DNA from: Poecilobothrus nobilitatus
Taxonomy: Eukaryota; Arthropoda; Insecta; Diptera; Dolichopodidae
DNA: 64,000 bases
Direction: 5' to 3'
NCBI GenBank assembly: GCA_947095535.1
Contig: CAMUPU010000001.1
Span: forward strand, 1,365,331-1,429,330
The translations under genes were made by a program, and so were the position numbers. Below are positions 41,342 to 53,215 of this stretch, piece after piece; position 1 is the first letter of the stretch; the number at the start of each line of letters is the position of its first letter. The notes under the pieces are model-generated. The model saw nothing but the letters and a program-made list of their open reading frames with translations, ran no database searches and was not told the DNA's origin.

Positions 41342-41689
41342 CATATTATTGATAATATTGACAGCACTGGTAATAATAATATCAATAGTAACAGCTATAG
41401 TAATACTAGTAGTATTAATGCTAGTAATATTAGTAATAACAACTTATCGCCTAATTTTACCAACCCTCTTATTCCTCCGAAAATTCACCTAACGCAGAAT
41501 TTAATAGTTAATGGTGATAATGTGTATGAATTATCTCGTTTCAGAGAGTCTAGTTTGCTCTATAATATTAGATTATATCTTGCTTATCCCTTCGATCAAG
41601 ATAACCACGTTTGCATTGAAGGTAAAACGAAAACATTCTTAAAAGTACTCAATCTTGTTGATTTGGCCCCTCTGACTACATGGAACTGA
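41183..41689 (+). CDS. ORF1-like frame with a poly-Asn tract
   Basis: A 168-codon frame opening at GTG; the first half is an (AAT)n microsatellite read as Asn (41190-41345). The C-terminal 70 residues are not low complexity: LSPNFTNPLIPPKIHLTQNL, ELSRFRESSLLYNIRLYLAY and a final LKVLNLVDLAPLTTWN. I recognise no domain. In the next frame a 53-codon ATG frame (41680-41841) continues the coding look (FYQYYEIEGMSAKEVKEDL). The protein may therefore be longer, with a frameshift near 41680. It could be the gag-like ORF1 of the element. The repeat tract may vary in length between copies. Confidence 0.4.
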
Positions 41690-41755
41690 GTAAATTATTT
41701 TATCAATATTATGAAATTGAAGGAATGTCTGCTAAAGAAGTTAAAGAAGACCTAA

Positions 41756-42913
41756 GTGCCTTTCGTAGTCATTTGTCCAGCAAAAGATGTGAGTATATCC
41801 AAAAGCTTAGAGATATTGATCAAAAGTTTTTTCCTGCCTAATAAGCCAAATAATAGTTATCAAAGTAAAAATAAGTATCAACTTTATAATAACACTATTA
41901 GGATGCTCTATCACAATTGCAGTGGTTTAAGAAGTAAAATAAAAAACCTTTTTATCGACGCCAAATCATGCAATTTTAATATACCAGTGATTACAGAAAC
42001 CTGGTTGAGCGACTCTTTTAAAAATGAAGAAATTCTCGATAACAATTGGCCAATTTATAGAAATGATCGTAACTACCTTTCCACAGGTCTCTCTAAAGGT
42101 GGTGGTGTTCTAATTGCTGTCAATAATGGCTTTTCATGTGAATTAATATGTTCCAACAACTCCTTATCTTTTGAATACATATTAATTAAAATTCTTACTG
42201 GTAGTAAAAGTATTTATCTAGGAGTAGTATATTTTCCTCCAAATTCTGATGAATCCTCCTATTACGAATTCTTGGATATATGTAAGTCTGTAATTGCTTT
42301 AATGACAGAGGATAATAATATTTTTGTCTTGGGCGATTTTAACCGTCCATCTTTATCTTTTGTGAATGATGAACTGGATACCAGTTCAGTTAACTTTACT
42401 GGAAACTGGAAACTACTACCAGTTAACTTTATTATAAGTACATTTTATGGAAATGATATACAACAAATAATACAACATCCCAATAGTAATGGTAGATGGT
42501 TAGACCTAGCTTTTTCAAATGTTTATGATGATGTTGTAGTTCATGCTGTCAATGATACAGATAATCTTTTTACCAACTCACTTCATCATAATGCAATATC
42601 AATAGAACTAACTCAAGCTAACCAACAATTTTCGAAGTCCTGCAATAATGAAATTGTATATGACTTCCGTAACGCTAATTACGAAGGCATTAACAATGCC
42701 TTATCTAATATAAACTGGTACGAGCTGTTAATGCAGCGAGATTTAGATTTAGTAGTTCTGCATTTTCATACAATTTTATCATCTATAATTGATAATTACA
42801 CACCAAGGATAGGGAACTCAGATCGTTACGTAATCGTAGAAATAAATTATATAAAATTATTAAATCATCAGTTGATCCAAGCTCCGAAACTATTAATGAG
42901 CATAAAAAATTAG
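41756..42913 (+). pseudogene. Jockey-type ORF2: endonuclease
   Basis: The frame contains a complete APE-type endonuclease. MLYHNCSGLRSKIKNLFIDA (catalytic Asn) begins near 41902. VITETWLSDSF (catalytic Glu) follows, then GGGVLIAVNNGF, IYLGVVYFPPNSDESSYY and NIFVLGDFNRPSL (GDFN, about 42320). A late segment has NSLHHNAISIEL, in the position of the final SDH box, here LHH with the Asp replaced. After about 42820 the frame is wrong; the true reading (NKLYKIIKSS) is in another frame. A 24-base insertion flanked by AATCCTAGAAA lies at 42968-43010. The protein nicks DNA for target-primed reverse transcription. Confidence 0.8.
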
Positions 42914-44739
42914 CTAATGAATTTAAAATAAAATGCATTGCATCGTACGATTACTACGTTCAAAATCCTAGAAAGTAATAATAGTAAGTAATAGTAAGTA
43001 ATCCTAGAAAATTTTTTGAATTTGTTAATACAAAACGTAAGTCGTCAGGTTACCCAAACTCTATGTCCTTAGATGGTAAAGTCTCATCCTGCCCTGATGA
43101 AATTTGCAATTTTTTTGCACACAAATTCCAAAACGTGTACCGTCAGTCGCAAACAGTGCATGGAAACGTGAATTTCCAGACCTTAAATAACACTATTCCT
43201 CTTATTCAAAATTTAAACTTATCATTATAAGATGTTTTTTCAGAAGTAAGTAATTTAGATATAAAAAAAGAATCTGGTCCTGGTCTTCTTCCACCTATTT
43301 TTTTATATAACTGTATTCAAAATTTAACTGTACCACTTACATTAATTTTTAACAGATCCCTTATGTCAGGTACTTTCCCACAATTTTGGAAAACCTCATA
43401 CCTGATTCCGATTCACAAAAAAGGTAACAAAGGATTAATAGAGAATTATAGAGGTATAGCAATTCAGTCGACTATACCCAAATTATTTGGAAAACTTGTT
43501 ACTGATAAAATTACACCTGTAATAGATCCTTATCTTAATCAAGAACAACATGGTTTTAGAAAGGGTCGTTCAACCACCACCAACCTGATGGTTTTCACAT
43601 CAGATATATTATCTTCTATTGAGAAAGGTCTTCAGGTAGACGCAATATATACAGATTTTAGTAAAGCATTTGACCGAATAAATCATGATATACTGGCAAA
43701 GCTAGGATTCAGTGGCTCCATATTAAAATGGACTAAGTCATATGTCACTGAAAGAGTACAATTTGTTAGATTTCAGGGTACCATATCTAAGCCCATTTCT
43801 GTCTACTCTGGGGTACCCCAAGGTAGTCACTTAGGACCACTTTTATTCATTATATATATAAGTGATCTTTCGAATTTCTTATCAGGCGTTGCCCACTTTA
43901 CTTATGCTGATGATTTTAAGATGTATCATGTAATTAAGAATGATACTGATTGCTGTTTTCTTCAATCAAAATTGAAGTGCTTAGAAAAATGGTGCTGTGA
44001 CAACATGCTAGATCTCAACATTAGTAAGTGGTATACTATGACCTTTTCACGGAAATGATCGAAATTTATGCATAATTATTTCATACAAAACTGCAACCTA
44101 GAATGGGTGGATCATATTGCAGATTTGGGAATGATTTTGGATAACAAACTGAATTATAATTTTCACTATGAATCAATGTTATCAAAAGCTAACAAAATGC
44201 TAGGTTTTATCAAAAGAAGAGCAAGAGAATTTAACAATATCTGGGTAACAATAACTTTATATTTCTCACTTGTACGCTCAGTTTTAGAATACGGTAGCAT
44301 TTTCTGGAATCCAGCCTTTCTTATTCATAGTACAAGAATTGAATCAACCCAGAAGCAGTTCATCCTCTTTGCTTTAAGATATCTACATAATCCCAGAGAC
44401 TTTCATAGTCTTCCATCATACAATGACAGGCTGCAGTTAGTTAACTTACTTAGTTTAAGTTCCCGTAGAATCTTACTATCTAACAGCTTTACATTTGATG
44501 TCTTATCCAATAAGATTAACGTCGATTTTATTAAAGATAAAATCAAAGTCAACAATAATGTCAGGCCTACAAGATATACCAAATTCTTAATTGAAACAAC
44601 ACATAGAACTGAATATGGGAAAAACGAACGCACAAACAGGTGTTGCATATTATTTAATCGATTCGACAACCTTTTCTGTGACACAATTTCAAAAAATGCT
44701 TACAAATCTAAATTACACAACATTCTTAAACAATCGTAA
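42914..44739 (+). pseudogene. Jockey-type ORF2: reverse transcriptase, nearly intact
   Basis: Coding blocks run from FFEFVNTKRKSSGYPNSM (about 43010) through SGPGLLPPIFLYN, LIPIHKKGNKGLIENYRGIA, EQHGFRKGRSTTTNLMVF, VDAIYTDFSKAFDRINHDIL (first catalytic Asp), SGVPQGSHLGPLLFIIYISD and AHFTYADDFKMYHVI (YADD, about 43905). They end with the thumb (LGFIKRRAREFNNIWVTITL) and the C-terminus at 44739. Breaks are few: TAA at about 43228 and TGA at 44056-44058. The related copy at 47088-47303 has a sense codon at the second position. This enzyme makes cDNA at the nick. It is probably a recently inactivated copy. Confidence 0.85.
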
Positions 44740-45331
44740 AACATTGACATAATTTATTCCTAAATGACTTTAACAATAATATTTTCTTTGTTTTTGTTTT
44801 TTTTTTTTACATAATTAACTAACAATAAACTCTAAGTAATAAAAATTTAGCATAAATATTATGTGATAAAAGAAAAAAAATAAAAAAAAACCATATTAAA
44901 AGCATTGACTCATTTTACATACATAAAATAAAAATAACTTTTGTCTTTATTGTACCTGTCGTAATTAATTTAATTTTAAGGAAGTACAAAAAAATTATTG
45001 TATCATCTTACGACTTTTTTTTCTCTCTCTTTCTTAATAGTAAAACTAAGCTAAAGGCTTATCTTAGCTTCTTTATATTGCTCTGAATGATTCATAATTC
45101 ATACATATAATTTTTAAATGTATCTAAAAAAAAAGAAAAAAAGAAAAAAAGAGAGAAAACAAAAGAAAAAACTAAAAATAAATTGTAATTTTTTTTGTAG
45201 TATTAAGTCAGCAAAATAATGTACTTTTTTTTTGCATTGTATTGTGTAATAATAATTTTAAATTTAACTTTAAGAATTTTTGTAACGACCTTGCTTTGGT
45301 TCTAAAATAAAATAAAAATAAAAATAAAATA

Positions 45332-46103
45332 GAATCTTTTAAATTATAGTGAAGAAATGACAAGTTTTTAAAGTTTGGTTTGGTCCTGATTAATAAACTT
45401 AAGTTTAAATTTAATTTAATGTTTATAAAAAAAAAAATTAAAAAAGTTTTTAATGATTTAAAATTTATGAATTGTTATGATGTTTGTTTAGTTTTATAGT
45501 TAAATTAAAATTGCTAAATATTCAGATAAGTTCAACGGCTTCAATATGGAAATTTTTTAGAGTTTGGTTTGAATAATTCATTAAAAATATTTAATAATTC
45601 AATATAAAATATAAAGCTTGATTTAAATGTAGATAAGAGGACGTGAAAAGTTTTAAAAGTTTGGTTTAAACTCATAATTTTACTTAAATAAAATAAATTC
45701 TCTTTATTAAAGTTTAATATTTATCTAAAAATTAAAAAATTTTTTCTAAACTTGATTTGAACACATAATTACCGTACCTATACAAATTAATTTTTTAAAT
45801 TAAATGTTTTGTTATAATACATGTAAATTTAACTTTTAATAAATATGTTTTTACTTTAATAAAAGCTTAGATTTAAGCGATTGAAATTATGTAGTTAATA
45901 ATAGGTATAATTTGTTTTACAAGTTCAAGCTAAAAGTGAAAAAATAAATTAAATAATAAACTTTTGTATAAAATATCAATATCAAAAAACAGCATTGCAT
46001 TTTTATAGTAAAAATGTTTTTTCATTAAATAATATCTCGTTTATTTATCCATTAATCATGTTTTCTATCAAAGCCAAGCCACCTAACCAAAATTTGATTT
46101 CAT
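45332..46103. other. AT-rich stretch without genes
   Basis: A motif close to AAGTTTGGTTT recurs at about 45370, 45560 and 45660. No open frame or recognisable element. Confidence 0.45.
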
Positions 46104-46938
46104 TTTTTATACCCGTACGGGATCGGGTATAATAAATTTACTCCTCCGTTTGTAACACCTCGAAATAAGCGAGCTAGATATACCTTCAAGGGTATGGATC
46201 GGATCAGAAAAAAATTCTAAGTCGATTGAGCCATGTCCGTTCGTCAGCACGCTAACTCAAAAACTAAGAAAGCTAGAATCTTGAAATTTACACAAAATAC
46301 TCTAGGAGCAATTTTTAGGTTTCCCATTTTCCCATTTTTGGTTGAGTTCCGACCAAAACTTCGGGTAGCTCTCGAACACCTAACTTTTAGATCCCCACAT
46401 TTTTTTTAAAATAGAGCTATGAAATTTTAACTGCTGATAGATGTCACAAAAATATTAATTTTATTTTTAATAACTTTTTTTTGTAGCTCCATTCGTTACG
46501 GAGCAACAGCTCCCCAAAGGTTCAAAAAAGCTCTATATTTAAATTGTTATAGCACAAGTTGTATAAGGTATATCTTCATTTTGAAAACGGCAAACGATTA
46601 CTGCTGTTATTAGCTTTAAAAGTATATATACAATAAATATATAATTGTGGCATACGGTGTCTTAATTTACCGTTATGCGAAACTAAAATTTTGCAAAATC
46701 CTTTAACCCTTCTATTTCCTAAATGGTTTAAGTTAGAAACTTGAAATTTTGATAGAAGTTAGATTTTTAAAAATAAGTATGAGTCATTACAAAAATTTTT
46801 TTTGTATCACCCCCCGTTTAGGAGCTGTAAGGGGTCAAAAACTGAAAATTTCTTATTTTTAAACACCTGTAACTTGAACACCTGTTAACATTTTTTTGAA
46901 GTAATACATAAAAATTAAAGCTTCAACATTATACTCTT
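46104..46938 (+). repeat. Repeat Y, copy 1 (plus)
   Basis: Starts TTTTTATACCCGTACGGGAT and runs about 835 bases to ATTATACTCTTAA. It recurs inverted at 49065-49877 and 50690-51530, and a fragment lies at 57080-57245. It includes TGTCCGTTCGTCAGCACGCT. No coding frame. Confidence 0.85.
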
Positions 46939-46948
46939 AATATACTCA

Positions 46949-48327
46949 AGGTACTATATCTAAGCCCATTTCTGTCTACTCTGGGGTACCCCAAGGTAGT
47001 CACTTAGGACCACTTTTATTCCTTATAAGTGATCTTTCGAATTTCTTATCAGGCGTTGCCCACCTTACTTATGCTGATGATTTTAAGATGTATCATGTAA
47101 TTAAGAATGATACTGATTGCTGTTTTCCTCAATCAAAATTGAAGTGCTTAGAAAAATGGTTCTGTGACAACATGCTAGATCTCAACATTAGTAAGTGGTA
47201 TACCTTTTCACGGAAAAGATCGAAATTGATGCATAATTATTTCATACAAAACTGCAACCTAGAATGTGTGGATGAATGTGTGGAATTAGAGATTTGGGAA
47301 TGATTTTGGATAACAAACTGAATTATAATCTTCACTATGAATCAATGTTATCAAAAGCTAACAAAATGTTAGGTTTTATCAAAAGAAGAGCAAGAGAATT
47401 TAACAATATCTGGGTAACAATAACTTTATGTTGCTAACTTGTACACTCAGTTTTAGAATACGGTAGCATTATTTGGAATCCAGCCTTTCTTATTCATAGT
47501 ACAAGAATTGAATCAATCCTGAAGCAGTTTATCCTCTTTGCTTTAAGACATCTACATAATCCCAGAGACTTTCATAACCTTCCATCATACAATGACAGGC
47601 TGCAGTTAGTTAACTTACTTAGTTTAAGTTCCCGTAGAATCTTACTATCTAACAGCTTTACATTTGATGTCTTATCCAATAAGATTAACGTCGATTTTAT
47701 TAAAGATAAAATCAAAGTCAACAATAATGTCAGGCCTACAAGATATACCAAATTCTTAATTGAAACAACACATAGAACTGAATATGGGAAAAACGAACGC
47801 ATAAACAGGTGTTGCATATTATTTAATCGATTCAACAACCTTTTCTGTGACACAATTTCAAAAAATGCTTACAAATCTAAATTACACAACATTCTTAAAC
47901 AATCGTAAAACATTGATATAATTTATTCCTAAATGACTTTAACAATAATATTTCCTTTGTTTTTGTTTTTTTTTTTTACATAATTAACTAACAATAAACT
48001 CTAAGTAATAAAAATTTAGCATAAATATTATGTGATAAAAGAAAAAAAATAAAAAAAAACCATATTAAAAGCATTGACTCATTTTACATACATAAAATAA
48101 AAATAACTTTTGTCTTTATTGTACCTGTCATAATTAATTTAATTTTAAAGAAGTACAAAAAAATTATTGTATCATCTTACGACTTTTTTTTTCTCTCTTT
48201 CTTAACAGTAAAACTAAGCTAAAGGCTTATCTTAGCTTCTTTATATTGCTCTGAATGATTCATAATTCATACATATAATTTTTAAATGTATCTAAAAAAA
48301 AAGAAAAAAAGAGAGAAAACAAAAGAA
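46949..48327 (+). pseudogene. Second partial copy of the jockey-type RT
   Basis: From about 46949 the sequence repeats 43778-45160 at a very high level. It starts within the RT (SGVPQGSHLGPLLF) and includes a YADD box and the C-terminus. It differs by small deletions (for example the ATTATATATATA stretch before the second RT block and the piece between CVD and DLG). The 3' untranslated region is present but breaks off near 48327 within AAAAGAAACGAG, before the AAAAT tail. At the position of the TGA in the first copy this one has AGA. The 5' truncation is usual for non-LTR insertions. The 3' break is not, and suggests a segmental duplication or later rearrangement. Confidence 0.8.
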
Positions 48328-48328
48328 A

Positions 48329-49064
48329 CGAGAAAGAATACAGTTGCCTTTGTCAACTCTTAGATACCCGTACGAACCGTTAGTATGTTCACAGCCTATC
48401 ACTCTGCTTACAATAATATTTTTTTAATATTTTAGTATTTTAAAATAATTTGGGTGAATTTTATAATTTCTAGAACTATGGGTTGTACATATATTCAAAC
48501 TATATGTTTATATGTACATTCTTCAAAAGCAGATTCTAACCTTCCACATAACGATTATCAATCCAAAACTTTTTCAAATATTCTATAGTACCATTTCATT
48601 CTAAGCGGTAAATGTATATTAAATTTACTTAGTACAAAATAGTAAATATAATTTTAAATATTATATTATATTATATTTAAATATTCCATTGACAAAATAA
48701 TTTCTTATAAGTACAATAAAATACATATATGTATATAAATACGGCGCTATATAATATACATCTATACTCTTATCATTCTTTCACTAGTGACATATACGAT
48801 ATGTAAATACACATGATATTATATAAGTATGTATATATATCAATATCATATAAATAAAAATTCTTCAAGCAACCGTTAAGTTTGTTTATTCATTTACATT
48901 TTTTTGTACTACGCATTATATCCTTAACAATTTCAAATTATCGAGTAAAACAAAATGCAAAAAATTCGTTAAAGAAATTTGTTAGATAATTTCAAAAAAA
49001 TCATGTAACACTTTCGTCAATTATAACTTAACCCTATGTTATTAAAAAAAGTTGTTAACAGAAA
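48329..49064 (+). repeat. Repeat X, copy 1
   Basis: Starts GAAAGAATACAGTTGCCTTT. It is repeated at 49971-50689 with an offset of about 1642 bases. It ends in AATAAAAATTCTTCAAGCAA followed by T-rich DNA, resembling the polyadenylation end of an LTR. Confidence 0.75.
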
Positions 49065-49877
49065 TAAGAGTATAATGTTGAAGCTTTAATTTTTTTGTAC
49101 CTGTAAATTTTAACAGGTGTTTAAAAATAAGAAATTTTCAGTTTTTGACCCCTGACAGCTGCTAAAAGGGGGATGATACAAAAAAAATTTCTGAAATAAC
49201 TCATACTTATTTTCAAAGATCTAACTTCTGTCAAAATTTCAAGTTTCCAACTTTAACCGTTTAGAAGATAGCAGGGTTAAAAAATTTTGCAAAATTTGAG
49301 TTTCGCATAACGGTAAATTAAGACACCGTATGCCACAAATATATATTTATTGTATATATTCTTTTAAAGCTAATGAAATTAGTAATCGTTTGGCATTTTC
49401 AAAATGAAGATATACCTTATACAACTTGCGCTATAACAATTTAAATATAGAGCTTTTTTGAACCTTTGGGGAGCTGTAGCTCCGTAACGGGTAGGGCTAG
49501 GAAAAAAGTTATTAAAAATAAAATTAATATTTTTGTGAGATCTATCAGCGGTTAAAATTTCATAGCTCTATTTCAAAAAAAAAGTGGGGAGCTAAAAGTT
49601 AGGTGTTCGAGAGCTACTCGAAGTTTTGGTCCAAACTCAACCAAAAAAAATAGGGAATCTGCAAATTACTCCCAGAATATTTTGTGTAAATTCCAAAATT
49701 CTAACTTTCTTAGTTTTTGAGTTAGCGTGCTGAAGGACGAACGGAGATGGCTCAATCGACTTAGAATTTTTTTCTGCTCCGATCCATACCTATGAAGGTA
49801 TATCTAGCTCGCTTATTTCGAGGTGTTACAAACGAGGTATAATTTTATTATACCCGATCCTATCGTACGGGTGTAAA
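49065..49877 (-). repeat. Repeat Y, copy 2 (minus)
   Basis: Inverted relative to 46104-46938, ending ATCGTACGGGTGTAAAG. Together the two flank the RT copy and repeat X as a 0.8-kb inverted pair. Confidence 0.85.
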
Positions 49878-49970
49878 GAAAGTAGTATATTAGAAGTAAG
49901 CGAAATTAAAAACCTCCAGTTAGAGCACTTAAACGAAAAAGAAAAAAATATAGTTGAAACTTCAATTAAA
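49878..49970. other. Spacer between the two X-Y units
   Basis: 93 bases reading GAAGTAAGCGAAATTAAAAA and on to CAATTAAACGAGG. In one frame they look like a Glu/Lys-rich gag or pol scrap, but this is too short to call. Confidence 0.3.
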
Positions 49971-50689
49971 CGAGGAAGAATACAGTTGCCTTTGTCAACT
50001 CTTAGATACCCGTACGAACCGTTAGTATGTTCACAGCCTGTCACTCTGCTCACAATATTATGTTTTTAATATTTTAGTATTTTAAAATATTTTGGGTGAA
50101 TTTTATAATTTCTAGAACTATGGGTTGTACATATATTCAAACTATATGTTTATATGTACATTCTTCAAAAGCAGATTCTAACCTTTCACATAACGATTAT
50201 CAATCCAAAACTTTTTCAAATATTCTATAGTACCATTTAATACTAAGCGGTAAATGTATATTAAATTTACTTAGTACAAAATAGTAAATATAATCTTAAA
50301 TATTATATTATATTATATGTAAATATTTCATTGACAGAATAATTTCTTATAAGTACAATAAAATACATATATGTATGTAAATACGGCGCTATATAATATA
50401 CATCTATACTCTTATCATTCATTCACTAGTGACATATACGATATGTAAATAAACATGATATTACATAAGTATGTATATATGTTAATATCATATAAATAAA
50501 AATTCTTCAAGCAACCGTTATGTTGTTTATTAATTTACATTTTTATGTACTACGCATTCCTCAACAATTTCAAATTATCGAGTAAAACAAAATGCAAAAA
50601 ATTTGTTGAAGAAATTTGTTAGAATCAAGTAACACTTTCGTCAATTATAAAGTAACCCTATACTATTAAAAAAAGTTGTTAACAGAAAT
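49971..50689 (+). repeat. Repeat X, copy 2
   Basis: Second copy of 48329-49064 with scattered substitutions and small deletions. Confidence 0.75.
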
Positions 50690-51530
50690 CAGAGTATAAT
50701 ATTGAAGCTTTGATTTTTGTGTATTACTTCAAAAAAATTTTAACAGGTGTTCAAGTTACAGGTGTTTAAAAATAGGAAATTTTCAGTTTTTGACCCCTTA
50801 CAGCTCCTAAACGGGGGGTGATACAAAAAAAATTTCTGATATGACTCATACTTATTTTCAAAGATCTAACTTCTGTCAAATTCCAAGTTTCCAACTTAAG
50901 CCGTTTAGAAGATAGAAGGGTTGAAGTATTTTGCAAAATTTGAGTTTCACATAACGGTAAATTAAGACACCGTATGCCACAAATATATATTTATTATTTA
51001 TATACTTTTAAAGCTAATAAAAATAGTAATCGTTTGGCGTTTTCAAAATGAAGATATAGCTTATACAACTTGTGCTATAACAATTTAAATATAGAGCTTT
51101 TTTGAACCTTTGTGGAGCTTTAGCTCCGTAACGGGTGGAGCTACAAAAAAAAGTTATTTAAAACAAAATCAATATTTTTGTGAGGTCTATGAGTAGTTAA
51201 AATTTCATAGCGCTATTGCAAAAAAAATGTGGGGATCTAAAAGTTAGGTGTTTGAGAGCTACCCTAAGGCTTGGTCCAAACTCAACCAAAAAAAATAGGG
51301 AACCTACAAATTACTCCCAGAATATTTTGTGTAAATTTCAAGATTCTGGCTTTCTTAGTTTTTGAGTTAGCGTGCTGACGGACGGACGGACGAACGGACA
51401 TGGCTCAAAAGTCTTAGAATTTTTTTCTGATCCGACCCATACCTTTGAAGGTATATCTAGCTCGTTTATTTCGAGGTTTTACAAACGGAGGAGTAATTTT
51501 ATTATACCAGATCCTATCGTACGGGTATAA
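50690..51530 (-). repeat. Repeat Y, copy 3 (minus)
   Basis: Same orientation as copy 2. It carries the fuller GACGGACGGACGAACGGACA stretch at about 51377-51396. It ends next to gypsy D coding sequence, which it truncates. Confidence 0.85.
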
Positions 51531-51534
51531 AAAT

Positions 51535-52610
51535 ATAATTAACTTTTATTCAAATGAGCAAATCAATTCGAAATCATATAGATATCCACCTCGTCATGAA
51601 GCTGAAGTAAGGAAACAAATGTACGATTTGGAAAAACAAGGTATTATTAGAAAAAGCAACAGTAGATATAGTTCACCAATAATTGTAGTTCGAAAAAAAA
51701 TTATAATTCTGGAGTTCAAAAATTTAGGATCGTTGTAGATTACAGAAAATTAAAGCAAATAACTGTAAATAACAAAGATCTTCTTCCAAATATTGAGAGT
51801 ATTTTTGACAAATTGTGAAAAGCTCAATATTTTAGTACTTTAGATTTAGCCAAAAGTTATCATTACATTCTTGTAGGTGAAAACAATATTGAAAAAACAA
51901 CTTTTGTAACTCCTGCTGGTTTATATGAATATGTTATAAAAATGCACCAGCAACTTTTTAACGTTTGATGAAAAAGATTCTAGAGAATTTGATTCTATTA
52001 ACAAAATTTGTGTGGTATATCTAGATGATTTATTGAGATTTTCAATAACATTAAAAGAACATGAAAAATCGTTGAACAAAATTTTTAAAAGATTGCAAGA
52101 ATACAATTTAAAAAGTCAAAATACAAAAAAGTGTAGTTTTTTGAAAAACAACACCGAATTTTTAGGTCATATTTTAACAACTAGAGGAATTAAACCTAAC
52201 GCTGAGAATATTAAAAAGATCCTAGAATTAGAAATTCCCAAAACGGAAAAATACTTAAAAGACTTCTTAGGTGCAACAGGTTTTTACAGAAAATTTATTT
52301 AGGATTATTCAAAAGTTGCATATCAAATCATCAAATATACTAAAAAGGACCAAAAAATTAATATAAAAGATCATAGCAATACATATCAGAGTTTGTAAAT
52401 TTAAAAAGTTTTAATTCATCACACCCAATTTCAAAATATCCTGAATACGATAAATTGTTTATAGTGATTACAGATGCAAGTGATCATGCCATTGGAGCAG
52501 TATTGTCATAAGAAGGGAACCCTGTATGTCAAGGGAACCCTGTTTTTATCAAGAACTCTCAATAATCATGAAAAAAATTACAGTACTACAGTACAGTAAA
52601 TAATCTATTT
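51535..52610 (+). pseudogene. Gypsy D pol, RT part
   Basis: The RT begins abruptly after repeat Y with NSKSYRYPPRHEAEVRKQ then GIIRKSNSRYSSPIIVV, nearly the wording of element B. In shifted frames FRIVVDYRKLKQITV, FSTLDLAKSYHYIL (first catalytic Asp) and a damaged PFGL region follow. VYLDDLLRFS (about 52015, both catalytic Asp) and EFLGHILTTRGIKP come next. The connection domain (FLGATGFYRKFI) ends in a stop at about 52300. The RNase H starts at about 52440 (VITDASDHAIGAVLS). The frame is lost near 52600, where AT-rich DNA begins. Many frameshifts and stops. The rest of the element resumes near 55790. Confidence 0.8.
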
Positions 52611-53215
52611 TAATAAAAAAAAAAAAACAATTTGAAACTTGAAACTAGTTCTTAATATTTAAAATACATAAAATGATTTAATGACCTTAGCTTTCGCTGT
52701 GCGGTTTTATAAAACTCTACTTGTATATAATACAATAATACATTAATATATACAACATAACAACTTCAGGTATCTGCTCAAATGAAATATAAACAAGGTA
52801 CAATGTAAACCAACGGTTTTTAAAAGCGCACATTTTCAAAACACAATACAAACTGTTTAAAATTCTGACTGGCACAAAAGTTTCAAAATTTAAGAAATTT
52901 TTTGTAATAAGAAAAATGTGAAAATTTCACTTTTCTGGAATTTTGAGGGTGTGATTACATGAAAAAGTTGTTCCACAAAATTAATTTTTTTATGAGACCT
53001 ACCAACATTTTCTTTTCTCTATCTTTAACAGTGTAGAAGTTTTGCCAACAGACAGACGGAGTGAAACTAATAAACATATTTTTTTAAAAATTTTTTGGAA
53101 ATGTGCTAAAAAATGAAATATGATAATAAAATAACATTATTGTGATTTGTAATAAAAAAGACAGAGAAATCAAATGACAAAAAGAATAAGCTCATGTATA
53201 ACAATACAATACTGT
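52611..53215. other. AT-rich non-coding DNA, likely 3' region of the inserted minus-strand element
   Basis: No ORF. By position it should contain the 3' untranslated end of the non-LTR element that reads leftward from 55330. Confidence 0.35.

Larger units (their letters stand above)
41183..45331 (+). mobile_element. Near full-length jockey-superfamily non-LTR element
   Basis: ORF1-like frame, endonuclease, RT and a 3' end with an AAAAT-type tail (TAAAATAAAATAAAAATAAAA at about 45303-45328) follow in order. A partial copy lies at 46949-48327. The 5' boundary is uncertain. Confidence 0.8.

Noticed and set aside
41301..41492. Poly-Ile frame that looks like a membrane protein
   Set aside because: It is another frame of the AAT microsatellite.
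44403..44684. Minus-strand 93-codon frame, repeated at 47572-47853
   Set aside because: Antisense of the jockey-type RT C-terminus; repeated only because that segment is duplicated.
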